From Plutella xylostella (taxonomy: Eukaryota; Arthropoda; Insecta; Lepidoptera; Plutellidae), in NCBI RefSeq assembly GCF_932276165.1, contig NC_064002.1, forward strand, positions 4,526,001 through 4,590,000: DNA of 64,000 nt. The letters are read 5' to 3'. Position 1 is the first letter of the stretch. Every line of letters starts with the position of its first letter. The position numbers and the translations under genes are program-made. The notes under the pieces are model-generated. The model was given only the letters and a program-made list of their open reading frames with translations. It was not told the origin of the DNA and searched no databases. Positions 50,429-60,994 of this stretch are shown piece by piece.

Positions 50429-51179
50429 CGTTGAGTGCAGCCTCGCCACCGCCTCCACGGCTATCGGACTTCCGTGGTGGTGCGGACGAAAATGGCGCTG
50501 CCAGTCTGCCAAATCTTATTTATACTTACAGACTTTTTCTTTCCGAAAACAGGTCACCGAGCTCTTAATTCTGAACAACTTTTGTTACAATAACCCATAA
50601 ACCTAACAAAAGTGGTGTAAGTATAAAGACACACCTGTATGAATCTGACTATAATATGTCCAGCAGTGGACGTTTACGGGCTGATGATGATATAATTAAT
50701 ATTTAAAATGTACCTACCTGCTACAAAAGCAAAGAACAAACAAACTATAATAAAAAAAATTCTTTATTTAAATTGTTAATCTTGGGCTGCTAACTTTTAT
50801 TTTCTGATCTTCCCCTTGAATATTCACCAAAAGTCATTTAATCTGAAATTGCTGAAAACCATTTCTAGGTATAAATAATACCTTTCATATGAACTATCAC
50901 TTGCAGCTGAATTCCTTCAGGTTCCACCTGCAAACTTGAATATTCGTGAAATATTGTCAATTTTTACCCAAAATCTGTCAGAAAGTGGCTCCTGGACACC
51001 TGCTATACCGTTTCAATGTTGGTGAAACTTCTGTCAGTGTTTTATAATGAGTCAACACACATAATAAACCAGGTGAGATGCTGGCAGGTCTTTGGCATCT
51101 TGGTGCCCCCATACAAAATATCCCTTAACCAACAAGGGCGTCAGTAAGTAAACGTCGTATTTTTTTTATTTAAGAACAT

Positions 51180-51410
51180 ACTAGCTGTTCCCGCGCGCTT
51201 CGCTTCGCCTTAAAAAGTTTTCCCGTGGGAATTCCGGGATAAAAAGTAGCCTATGTTCTTTCCCAGGGTCTAGACCGTCTGTATACCAAATTTCATTCAA
51301 ATCTGTTCAGTAGTTTTGGCGTGAAAGAGTAACAGACAGACAGACAGACAGACAGACAGAAAGACAGACAGACACAGTTACTTTCGCATTTATAATATTA
51401 GTAAGGAAGT
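51180..51410 (+). mobile_element. Lepidopteran interspersed repeat, copy 2
   Basis: The body is the same as at 29921-30120, with a longer ACAG-type tetranucleotide run (about 51331-51375) before the shared end 'tttcgcatttataatattag'. It lies about 290 bp downstream of the sugar transporter stop codon. Confidence 0.75.
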
Positions 51411-51697
51411 AAGGATTAAGTGTTTATATGAATATCTAACATTATTATTCCAATGTATTTGGTGCTTTTTACGTGTTCTAACTGATAAAGTATGCAATGA
51501 CTGAAGTGACCATCTTAATTTGGTCGGCTATTCAAAGGCTGCTAACTGTAGGCTGCTAACTTCACACACCTGCCAGTGGTACGGTTAGCAGATTCATTAG
51601 TCGATATACTTATACTTACCTGCCGATCTCTAATTACTACCTAACTATCTAACGCTCTAGCATTGGGAACTAATAAAAGTCCAGTTGTATCAAAAAC

Positions 51698-54600
51698 TCA
51701 TTTATTTCTAAAAGACTCTTCAATTTGTTCCGTGGTCTTGCCCTTGGTTTCTGGAAGGAACAGCACACTGACAATAGCCCCCACGATGTTAATGACCGCG
51801 AAGAGGAAGAACGTAGAATGCATTCCTAGCATCATGGACACCGGAGCGAAGGTCTTCAGCTGGACGAAGGACATCAACCACCCGTAGCAGAGCATGTAGC
51901 CCATCACCCTGGATCGTATCTGCAAAGGAAGAGAAGGGTTTAGGTACCTACTCAAACATAAAGGAGCTACCTATGTGGAGGCTGAGGTCGTTTCCGTCAG
52001 AAACAGGCGTTTTTAGCGTTTTTTACATAAACTTCTAAACTCTTCTTAGATAGTTAAGTACTGGGAACTGGCATGTATAGGTTTTAAAAATTTGAATTAG
52101 CATGTAGAGGAAACGTGGTAGTTTTGAGAAACACGATTTCAAACAGAAGTTATGTTTTTTTTCAATTGGCCCATTACGTATCTATCTACGGATGGTTACG
52201 TAGATTCGACACCAACACACCCACCAACCTGAATAACGTATCTTATTCTCATAACTCCACTTCCACCATAAAAAACCCTTAAAATACCAACCTGAAAGTT
52301 GAGACTTTCCGCCATAACCACATAGGGCAGAGGCGCCACTCCGGACGAGTAAGAGAACACCGACACGATGATGACAACACCGGGCAGCCAGCCGGGCACC
52401 GAGTAGCCGTTCTGTTGCAGCATCATGATCGTGCCCAGGGTCACGAAGCAGAGCGAGCTGGTGGTCGCTGTCGTGACCATCAGCGGCTGGAAACCAATAG
52501 GGTAAATTAATACATGTAGGGAAGGAGGAAGGAGCCTTCTCGAGAGAGCTAAGTATCATCTGTAAGTCTGCTGGAACGAAACTTGCGACGGCGGGGCGCG
52601 GCGGTGCGACGCTATGTTAATGCATTTGATTACATCGCCGTCGCGCCGCCCCGCCGTCGCTGACGCTGAACCCGTCGCAAGTTTCGTACCCGCAGACTGG
52701 TAGGTGTATGGTAGGCATACGTATCGTATGTTGTCCAGCGCGTTCATTGTCAACGACACCCCCAAAAGGATGCCCCTGGGGTGTAGTTGACAAATAGCAT
52801 TTGTTAACTAGAAACAACTAGAAAGAAATTACTTACGTTGATTTACGTCAAAATAATATAAGTCTGTCATTTTTTTTCTTATATAAGTATAAGAATTTTT
52901 CCATATTTATGTACATTTAATACCTCTATGTGGAAAGATGTGGGTTACTATGTGGGAATGTAGGTATTGTACCTATCAAACAAAAACTTATCTCCGTTGT
53001 CAGTTCCTTCCTTCTGCTGATTATTTAATAATATAGAATATTTGAAGTAAGAAACTATTTGATAAGCAATCGTATAAGCCTTATTCAAATGTTTGCGTAC
53101 CTATTAAATAGGATATGGGTAAGAAAGTATAATTTATGGTCGCACATTATCTAAAACGTAAATATAGAATTAAAACTCAGTTACGTAGGCAGTAGGTACA
53201 TATTGAAACCGGCCTCTTTTAAACTGATTCAGTAATTACCTATGTAAAACATTGTTACTTATAGGATGGTTGAGAATTACACCGCTGCTCTACAAATGAA
53301 ATGGTGCAAAATTATTACAAACATTTATACCTGCATGACAAACTCAACTCAGTGGCTGATGCCTAGTTCCACCATAGTCTGTTAGATCATTAAAATATAT
53401 TACCTACATGTCCATATTAAATTCTTGACAGATGTGAAGTACATTAGAACATTTCACGGGTAAGTATTAAGCATGCTGTTCAGCTGATTCTGTAGCTATC
53501 TACCACATTATGCAAGGGCCTTTTAGTTATACTTAAGTGATCTTTCGGAGTCTCCATTATACTAACCCGTCTTCCGAATCTCTCCACAAATGTCATGGAC
53601 ACCATGGCGCCAGCTATCATGACGACTGGGAAACTCATGGTCTGCAGGTCAGGGTTGATGGTCACTTTGAATTCCGCCATGATGATGGCAGCATACGATA
53701 TCACGGCAAAATTGCCGCTTAACGCCTGAACCGTTAACATGGTGACCACCAAAGCGATGATTTTACGGTACACTCTGTTCTTCACTGTAAATAATAAATA
53801 AAAATGTTAGTTTGTAAACTTTAATCTAGGGATAAGTTTATTGGGCTAAAGGTAGGTATTTTTATAAATCTTTTTTATTGCCTTCAAGATTTAAAACTGT
53901 ATACTTTGTTAGGTTAGGTGAGGTTAGATGAGATGGGATGAGATGAGCGGAGAGCAGATATTTTTTCAACAGGACTTAGTTATTCATTCATGTTGTCTCC
54001 GCTTAGCTATTTACGCAAGTTTTTGATTATCTTCGTGGGAAATTTTCTTGCCATGGGTCAAATCAAAGGGGCCAAATTAAGTTCAATTGTGGTTCAATTT
54101 AAAATTATGTACCTATATAATGAGTTTGTTACAAGAGTATGAGAGAATGATCCTTCAGTATTTTCTATAATCCATTCAGTTGCTAAACTTCAAATACCTA
54201 TGGTTCAAAGTTTTTTTACGCTGCAATATATATTATGTCTTACCTATAGAATATAACGTTATATCGGGCAATGATTTGAAATATTCAGCTCCATTCATTA
54301 GGTTCTTCACTTCAGCTTGAGTGCCCGCACTATCTTTGCTCAAACCTCTCAGGTATGCAACTGTTGCAGTTAATTCCTGTAACAAAACAATATTCATTTT
54401 ATAAAACTATTTCTGAAATTATATTTAGATTTTTTTAACTCTTTACTGAAACATAAAGTTTCACGTAATAATGTATTTAAGTATAATAATACACTCACGG
54501 GAAATGAAAAAGTTCCACTCACAAAATTTAGACATGGAACGACTCAATTATTTTCAAACATATAGGTAATTTAAAATATTAACAAAATATTATTGTATTT

Positions 54601-56564
54601 AGTTGGTAGGTAATATCCTGATGCTCTGTTAAATGTACTTCAATGTTGCAGAAAGCGTCATTAAGCTAGCCATTTCCGTTCAGGAGTATTTTGGTGATTT
54701 TCTCAGTGGAACCTTTCATTGCCCGTGAGTGAATTATCTGTGATGTATTGTGGAAGTATATCTGTAAAACGATCACGACTCGTCAACGCAAAACGACAAA
54801 ATACAAACAAATAAAAGTGTACAGTTCCTCACCTTGGTCTTCCCTTGTTTAGCCAGGAACGACGGTGACTCAGGCGCTTTGAACAATGCCAACATGAGCA
54901 GCAAGGGAAGAGGAACAATGATCCAAAGTGTTAAATTGTAGTTTAGATACGTCCCCATTACAAACATGCTCAGTATTCCAATATTTTGCAACAGGCTGAC
55001 CAAGGATCCTAAACTTCCTCTTATGTGGTCTTCGCTGATTTCTCTGATGTACATTGGGGTAATGACGTAAGCGCCAGCATTGGCTATACCACACACAGCC
55101 CTTGATACGATCAGATGCCATCCAGTGGTCGAGAAGAATGTCATGGTCCATGCTACCTGAAAAGTTATACACACAAATAAAAAATAAAGGAATATACTGG
55201 ACGAAATTAAGTACACTTGTCCAAAATTAATAATGCACATGCAGATGTTCACACCCGAATCATTAAATCGTAAGAGCCTTAAAAAAACACTTACATTTTG
55301 CACCTTGTCCGAAAGAAATAGGAGTCAATATCATGTGTCACATAATCGAAAACAACCGATCTGTCAAAGATTTCTATGCGCATTATCAATTTTGGAGTAC
55401 TGTAATAGTTGTCTTTGGCCCATTTTCTCATTTGAGCAAATCTACTTACGCATGAACTTAAGGTTCTGATTGCGTTGTTCTCCGTTGTTAAACCAACTAA
55501 ATCATAAGTAAACGGAAACTATCATGGAACTTTTGAGGTTCGTACCAAAACTATGGGCCCGTTTGTGGAGTCACTTACCAATTGCACAAAACTGACGAGG
55601 ATCAAAGCGGTTCGTCTGCCATATTTGTCGGCCAACATAGAGTAGAAAGGCGAGATGAAGCCAGCAGTTAAAGCCACGATGCTGACGCACCAGGATAGCT
55701 CCTCAGCAGTGATGGGCTTGTCCATCGGCGTGTCTGGGCCCTGAAGAACCTTGCCCATGGGGGAACCCCACCCGGCCCCCACCCCATATATGAACATGAC
55801 TCCATTTACTAAAATAGAGGGAGTAAAGTTATTTATCCACTGTTTCAGGTAGTTCAGTTTATCGGGAGAAAAAGTTGTCTATATTTTTGTAAATTAAAAG
55901 TATTGTTGATGTTTTGATATGTAAAAAAATAAATATGTAATATCAGGTCCTGAAAAGACACTCTCTGGTATGAAAAAAATACCACTATGGTACTAGGCCC
56001 TAAAATCTCTTTGATATACATGTATTAAGTTATGTATATGTTATATTGTTGACGTTTGAAGCAAAATGCTTGCTTAATTTTAATTTTATACACTCACCAG
56101 CAATGAAAAGGTTCCAGTGACAACAGCACTAAATTACTCGTAAATGGAAAAGATTTTCTTAATGGCTCCGTGTGCAAAATTGAAGTTTTAACAGCGCATC
56201 AAAATATTACAACTAAAACGTATATATTTTTTTGCAAATCATAATTGAAATGTTTTTAAAAAAATTTGGTATCGAAATTTTGTTAGTTATGGAACTGTTT
56301 TTATTGCTCGTGAGTGTATCATCAAAGAACGTTCCCTCCATACAATAGAATCAGATGTAGCACTAAATTCCCAGCTGGAGCCAAAACAAATATATATTTA
56401 TTAAGTGTGTTTACATGTAGACGTCAGTCATTATGTATATTATGTGTAAGTACTTAAGGTTAATATTGTTTACCTAGAATTGCTGTAAGCCACTGTGAAC
56501 ATGTTGAACCCTTCAGTGCCGTTATGGTTTCACCTTTTTCTTGCATTTTGATATTGGTAGACAT
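51698..56564 (-). CDS. MFS sugar transporter, facilitated trehalose transporter (Tret1)-like
   Basis: This is a plasma-membrane facilitative sugar carrier of the SLC2/sugar porter family; in insects this clade moves trehalose or hexoses. Exons in transcription order (minus): 56564-56474, 55808-55579, 55156-54833, 54376-54244, 53784-53567, 52486-52292, 51919-51698 (TGA at 51700-51698). Phases agree throughout and give 470 residues. Diagnostic motifs: ADKYGRR in loop 2-3, PMYIREIS after helix 4, APESPSF at the start of the central loop, VERFGRR in loop 8-9, and LPETKGKT at the C-terminus. About twelve hydrophobic helices can be read. The TM10 region reads APLPYVVMAES rather than the more usual GPIPW…GE form, and the TM7 segment also departs from the classical pattern, so substrate should not be assumed. 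Two Tc1-type MITEs and one GC-rich MITE sit in its introns. Confidence 0.92.
52566..52697. mobile_element. GC-rich 132-bp MITE in a transporter intron
   Basis: GTCTGCTGGAACGAAACTTG at the left is mirrored by caagtttcgtacccgcagac at the right. Both are followed inward by 'cgacggcggggcgcggcg'-type sequence, giving near-complete self-complementarity. Its GC content contrasts with the AT-rich intron, and the open frames crossing it are spurious. Confidence 0.85.
54490..54732. mobile_element. Tc1-type MITE copy A
   Basis: Termini are TACACTCACGGGAAATGAAA and the reverse complement of TCACTCACGGGCAATGAAAG, followed inward by 'agttccact' / 'agtggaacc'. It has the TA-flanked form expected of Tc1/mariner-type insertions. 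It lies in the transporter intron between the exons at 54376 and 54833. Copies B and C are at 56089-56318 and 60808-60994. Confidence 0.8.
56089..56318. mobile_element. Tc1-type MITE copy B
   Basis: The termini (tacactcaccagcaatgaaa, ggttccagtgac / ttattgctcgtgagtgta) match copies A and C. The interior 'aaattactc…aaatggaaaaga' also matches copy C. It lies in the first intron of the sugar transporter. Confidence 0.8.
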
Positions 56565-57284
56565 TAAATTTATTTGACCTATTTTTTATACTTATCTACA
56601 CACTTTAAAATATTTACATCTAATGATTTTTTTTACACTTAATTTTAATTATTCCATATTAAATTCTAACAAGATACTACTTCCGTTTCCCCTGTGTTTC
56701 ACTTTTTAACTGAAGACATTATCTTGAAGGCACTGAACAAAAGCAATATATTATTTACTTGCAGATATCAGGCTTTGTTTGAATAATAAATAGAGGGGAG
56801 AAACCATCACATAATATTTACCGACGAGGTTTCATCAGAAAGTGAAATGACTTCAAATGAATGTCACTTTACTGATCGATCTCACTAAAGAGTCAATTTG
56901 ATTGGTTTATTGATCCGTATGTATCCGAGTAGTTAACTCAACTTTAACAATTACCAGATTTTAATCAACTTGACATTCTTTTTGTTGTTTTTTCTCTATT
57001 ATTTGTCAATAAATGTCTTTCTTTCTTTTCTAAATTTAGTATCTGTTAAGAGAATCGCATCTTATCCCATATGCCCAGAACTAGTCATGTCATCAATTTA
57101 TGTTATCGGATATGTGTGTGGTCTTCACATGCATTTAATGGTATTTAAATAGGTTAAATTTGTAAATATTTTTACTAACTGCAAAAAGTGGGTGCAGCAA
57201 TGCACCTCTGCCTACCCCGCAAGGGAGTACATTAGTACAAGGCGTGAGTGTGTGTGTGTGTGTGTTTTACTAACTGCCTCTCTG

Positions 57285-57490
57285 TATTCTAGTGGTCGAA
57301 GTTCTGCTATCTGCTATCTGCTCTGCATAACCCGGAGTCCAATTTCCGGGTTTGACCCTCTATTTGTGTCTCTAACTGTGGTTCCAAGTTTGGTTAGGAC
57401 AGAATGGCTGATCACCTGTTGTCCGAAGCAGTGGAGAAATGGTCCATGCTGTTGGATGGGCATGTATAAAGCAGTCGTTCCTAGGGCGTG
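57285..57490 (+). mobile_element. SINE-like repeat
   Basis: A tRNA-like head (tagtggtcgaag as a weak A box, gggtttgaccctc as a B-box-like motif) is followed by 'tggctgatcacctgttgtcc' and 'tggatgggcatg' blocks of the kind seen in lepidopteran SINEs. A (GT)n run (57246-57264) precedes it. The boundaries are approximate, and open frames through it are not genes. Confidence 0.5.
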
Positions 57491-57497
57491 ATTAACT

Positions 57498-57623
57498 AAA
57501 TCGACGAACGAACGAACAAGAATTGTCACGCAATCGGCACGCTTAATGCAACAAGATAGAGTCGTGGTTAAATCTGCATATTTGTTGTTCAGAGCGCTGC
57601 GCTGTTCATTCTTTCGTCGATTT
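57498..57623. mobile_element. MITE with AAATCGACGAA termini
   Basis: The ends AAATCGACGAACGAACGAAC and …ttctttcgtcgattt are inverted repeats. The interior shares 'gcaatcggcacg' and 'agatagag' with the copy next to the giant inverted repeat (32414-32529). Confidence 0.7.
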
Positions 57624-57650
57624 AGAGAGTGACCCCCCATAACCTAGGGC

Positions 57651-57813
57651 CTCGATCACGAGTGCTGTCAACTCAAATCGCTAGCGTAATTCGATAGCAA
57701 TCTGTATAAAAACTATGAAAAGTGACTACGTTGGCGTTGATCTTTTTCCATATTGTTTGTGTAGTATCGTACAACGCTAGCGTATTGTCACATCAGCCCG
57801 TGATAGACACATA
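57651..57813. mobile_element. MITE-like element with imperfect termini
   Basis: The left end 'ctcgatcacgagtgctgtca' then 'aaatcgctagcgta' faces a right end 'cgctagcgtattgtcacatc' then 'agcccgtgatag', an imperfect inverted repeat of about 35 bp. No target-site duplication is clear. Confidence 0.5.
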
Positions 57814-58119
57814 TAGCTCCCTCCAGCTGAGTTAGTCAATAAGATCCATTGGGTTATGAGAGTGATCGAACAGAGAGTGCTCCTGTGTTGTGTACTGCGC
57901 TTATTTGGGCACTACAATTCTAGAATCTTCTTCTGCATCGATGGTTGATCACAATGAGATTGGCTGTCGCGCCGTAGTAGGAATTCGGCTAGGACATAAT
58001 TTTTGTCTTACTGCCGTACTCAGATACAGCATTTAACGTATGTTCATAAAAAAATAACTGATCACTTTTATTTTGTATTGACATAGTAAGTTTAAAAAAA
58101 AATTAAAGTAACCATTAAT

Positions 58120-58256
58120 AGCTGATTTTTCAATGATCAGATAAGGGTTATCTGAGGAATAACAGTGATCATTTTGCGTCTGAATGTTTGCATTTGACAG
58201 TGACAGCAACAAATTTATTCCTCAGATACCGTGTTGACCATTGAAAAATCAGCCCT
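58120..58256. mobile_element. MITE with GGGCTGATTTTTCAAT-type termini
   Basis: The left end agctgatttttcaatgatca, gataag…atctgaggaat is mirrored by attcctcagata…gaccattgaaaaatcagccc. The 'ctgaggaataa' blocks inside both ends are part of a terminal repeat of about 40 bp. It sits just outside the piggyBac-like element. Confidence 0.8.
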
Positions 58257-58687
58257 AAGTTAATTAATGTCTCTGAGTAGGTACGGCAGTTAACCCTTTA
58301 ACTGATGATGGCAATATATGTACGTGCCACCATCTTATAGGCCTGAGAATTCTAAAAGTTTATTCGATCTTGCTACTGGAAACGTCACTAATACATAGCT
58401 GAATGCACATCAGTATTTTTTTTCTTCAATCAAATCAATTAGCAGTGCCAACATTAAAAAAAAAAGGCCCTTGAAAAAAAATTGCCTCATTTCAAAAGTA
58501 CAAAGTTTATTTAAAAATATCTCATCAATCCTGCAGATAAAAATGTGAGTAACCTTCTTTTTTATATAAACATGTAGTATAGAAGACGATATGATCACTA
58601 TTTATAAAAAAAATCGACATTTTTTATTCGAATTTCCTTTTTTTTGTGGTGGCCATATATATGCCACTATCAACTTGTAGGTACCTA

Positions 58688-59402
58688 CATGGTGGCAATA
58701 TAATGTACACCGCCAGTCCAAACCCCGGCAAAGCTCCGCTCCCTCCCTGCTTCCTCCAGACAACGATCCACAATGAAGCGGAACAAAGTCCCACCAGATG
58801 ATGCCACCGCCCATGAGCCGGAAGACATGCCCGGCACTCCAGATGGCACGACTTCCGAAGATGACCCGGAAGGACCGGACCCAGAACAAGCTTCCACCCA
58901 AAACGATTCGGTGAGGGCACCCACAGGTGACGACGCTCCACCCAGCTCGACGGCACCACCGTCCCCACCCCCACCAGCCTGCCAATCTCCCCCACCCACC
59001 AGACCCCCAAGCACCTCAAGACCAACACCAGAGACTCCACACCGAAGTCCCCCAGCCACAAGACCCCAGAGTGCCTCAACATCTGCACCAACATCTCACC
59101 AACATCAAAGCCGCCCAGCTACAAGAGCACCAAGCAACGCAGAACCAACCGCATCCCCCAACACACCAGACAGGCCAGACGAAAATGAACCCCCGGACCC
59201 CCCGTCCCCAGACCCAGACTCGGACGAAGATGAGACCGACTGGAAAAAACAAGAATGGACCCAGAAACCAGATCAGCCACCCTGACACACCGAAAGTTCA
59301 ATCCCCAAAACAGCCTCCAAACAGAACGAAACCTCCGACCCACCCCTCTCCACTCTTCAGCGATGACGCACCAAACACCACTGTGGACCAAACCAATTTA
59401 TA
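58688..59402 (+). repeat. Left arm of a G-U wobble hairpin (hyper-transitioned inverted repeat)
   Basis: This arm pairs with 59464-60183. The base of the stem is exact (CATGGTGGCAATATAATGTA on both sides). Inside, the arms differ heavily but only by transitions, always giving A or C on the plus strand in one arm where perfect pairing would need T or G. Between 58711 and 59395 I find a single TpA. T is scarce and is followed almost always by C or G. Open frames of 120-170 codons cross it on both strands because TAA and TAG can hardly occur. They are not genes. Confidence 0.9.
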
Positions 59403-59463
59403 CCAAGCCATGATTTCTTCTTTAGTGGTTGGTGTATAATTTCTCGATCCTACTTGTACAGCG

Positions 59464-60183
59464 TATAAATTAGTTTGGTCCACAACAATGTCCAGCACGT
59501 CATCACCAAAGAACAAAGAAAAGCAGGTCAGAGGCCCCGCTCCGCCCGGAAGCCGCTCCGAAGACCGAACCCTCGGAGCACCAAAGCAGCCGAGATCCGG
59601 CCCCCGGGTCCACTCCTGCTCCCCCCAACCAGTCCCATCCTCACCCGAATCCGAAGACGAGAAATCCGAAAGCTCACCCCCATCCAACCCATCCGGCATG
59701 CTAGAGGATGCAACCGGCTCCGCGCCACCCGGCACTCCCGCAGCCGAGCGGCCCCGACGCCGGGGAGACACCAGTGCAGACACCGAAGCACCCCGAGGTC
59801 CTGCAGCCGAAAGACCTCGACACAGAGCCTCCGGTGCCTATCCCGAAGCGCCCGGAAGTCCAGCAAGTGAAGGAGACCGACAAGCCGATGAGGACGGAGA
59901 CGACAGCGCCGCCGAACCAAGCAGAACGCCACCACCTGCAAGCACCCTCACCAAACCACCCCGGGCAGAAACCCGTTCCGAATACGACTCCCCCAAACCA
60001 TCCCCAGAAACCGCACCATCCGGAACACCAAACGCGTCCCCCAACTCATGGGCAACAGCATCATCCGACAAGACCCCACTCCGCCTCACTCCACTCATTG
60101 CAGATCACTATCCAAAAGAAACAAAGAAAAAACAAAACTCCACCAAAGTTCAAACCGGCAGTGTACATTATATTGCCACCATG
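59464..60183 (-). repeat. Right arm of the G-U wobble hairpin
   Basis: This is the reverse-complement partner of 58688-59402, with a 61-nt loop (59403-59463). Between 59475 and 60160 there are four TpA steps. In three hand-aligned segments (59483-59534, 59535-59576, 59712-59744 against 59383-59332, 59331-59290, 59150-59118), 57 of 127 positions differ. All are transitions of the same wobble-compatible kind. The 254-codon open frame at 59488-60252 and the overlapping ones are by-products of the T-poor composition. Confidence 0.9.
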
Positions 60184-60807
60184 TTTTTTTCATATGAAAT
60201 ATATATATTTTTTATATTTTTTTCGAATTTTAATAAAGCTTTACATATATAACCCATACCCAAAGTTTCATTTTTCTGCTACACTTGGATCCTTCTGCTG
60301 GTTAAAGGGTTTTAAGTAAGATATTCTACAGTGACGAATCCTTCCGACTTGTCGTTGATGATGATGTTGATGTCGATCAATTGAATGGGATAGGATGATT
60401 GTACTCTCAAAATGTATTTAAGCAAAGAAAACAATGATGCAATCTGAAGTAACTGATATATATGAGTAAAATGCAAATACAAGCTGTTATTTAAAGATTG
60501 CTTTCTATTCTAGTTTGATGTATGATTAGGTCTTTTTTTTATAACATTTTAAAATTCTTATTTGAATATTGTAAGGGGAGATATTATGTACTATTGCATT
60601 ATTGTTTGTTATAGGTTTAAATAGTTTAAGTTCATTAAAAACAGTTATTATTGATAAAATTTAAACTTCATAACTTTTATGTTAAGTTAGTAATAGCCAC
60701 AGTTTTTTTTTATGAAAACGCTTTTCCAGGATAGCAATATTTAGAGTCAAGTGATACATGTGTACAGTGTTTCGAAAATAAAACCGTAAAACTTGCGGGA
60801 AACACCA

Positions 60808-60994
60808 TACACGAGCAATGACAAAGTTCCAGTGACAAATTACTCCTAATCGGAAAAGACTAGCTTAATGACGCCGTCTACAATGTTGAAGTAAATTTAA
60901 CAGCCCACTTTCAACTAAAAACGGAAATATTTTGTTAAACTTTTAAATGAAATATTTGATAAAAGTTGAACTTTCTCATTGCTTGCGAGTGTAT
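60808..60994. mobile_element. Tc1-type MITE copy C, left end shortened
   Basis: The left end 'acgagcaatgacaaagttcc' and right end 'ctcattgcttgcgagtgta' match copies A and B, but the first few bases of the left terminus are missing. The interior 'aaattactcctaatcggaaa' matches copy B. Confidence 0.7.

Larger units (their letters stand above)
58295..60309. mobile_element. Possible piggyBac-like non-autonomous element enclosing the wobble hairpin
   Basis: The left edge is TTAA (58291-58294) followed by CCCTTTAACTGATGATGG. The right edge is ctgctGGTTAAAGGG (to 60309), with a TTAA at 60312-60315 displaced by two bases. The CCCTTTAAC termini and TTAA target would fit piggyBac-type elements. Just inside, motifs of the form GGTGGCA…TATA recur (58304-58331, 58648-58671, and the two hairpin ends), resembling subterminal repeats. 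The terminal match is short and the right TTAA is offset, so this is a hypothesis. No transposase is encoded. Confidence 0.4.

Noticed and set aside
51331..51375. CRISPR-like or functional tandem array
   Set aside because: It is a simple ACAG-type microsatellite belonging to a common interspersed repeat. There are no spacer-repeat units anywhere in the window.
57192..57640. Open frames of about 100 codons on both strands
   Set aside because: They cross a (GT)n run, a SINE-like repeat and a MITE, and show no protein family features.
58602..60319. Many 100-254-codon open frames on both strands, Pro/Ser/Arg-rich
   Set aside because: They overlap in several frames and both strands and coincide with the T-poor hairpin arms where TAA/TAG cannot form. 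They have no domain, no splice logic and no codon preference independent of composition.
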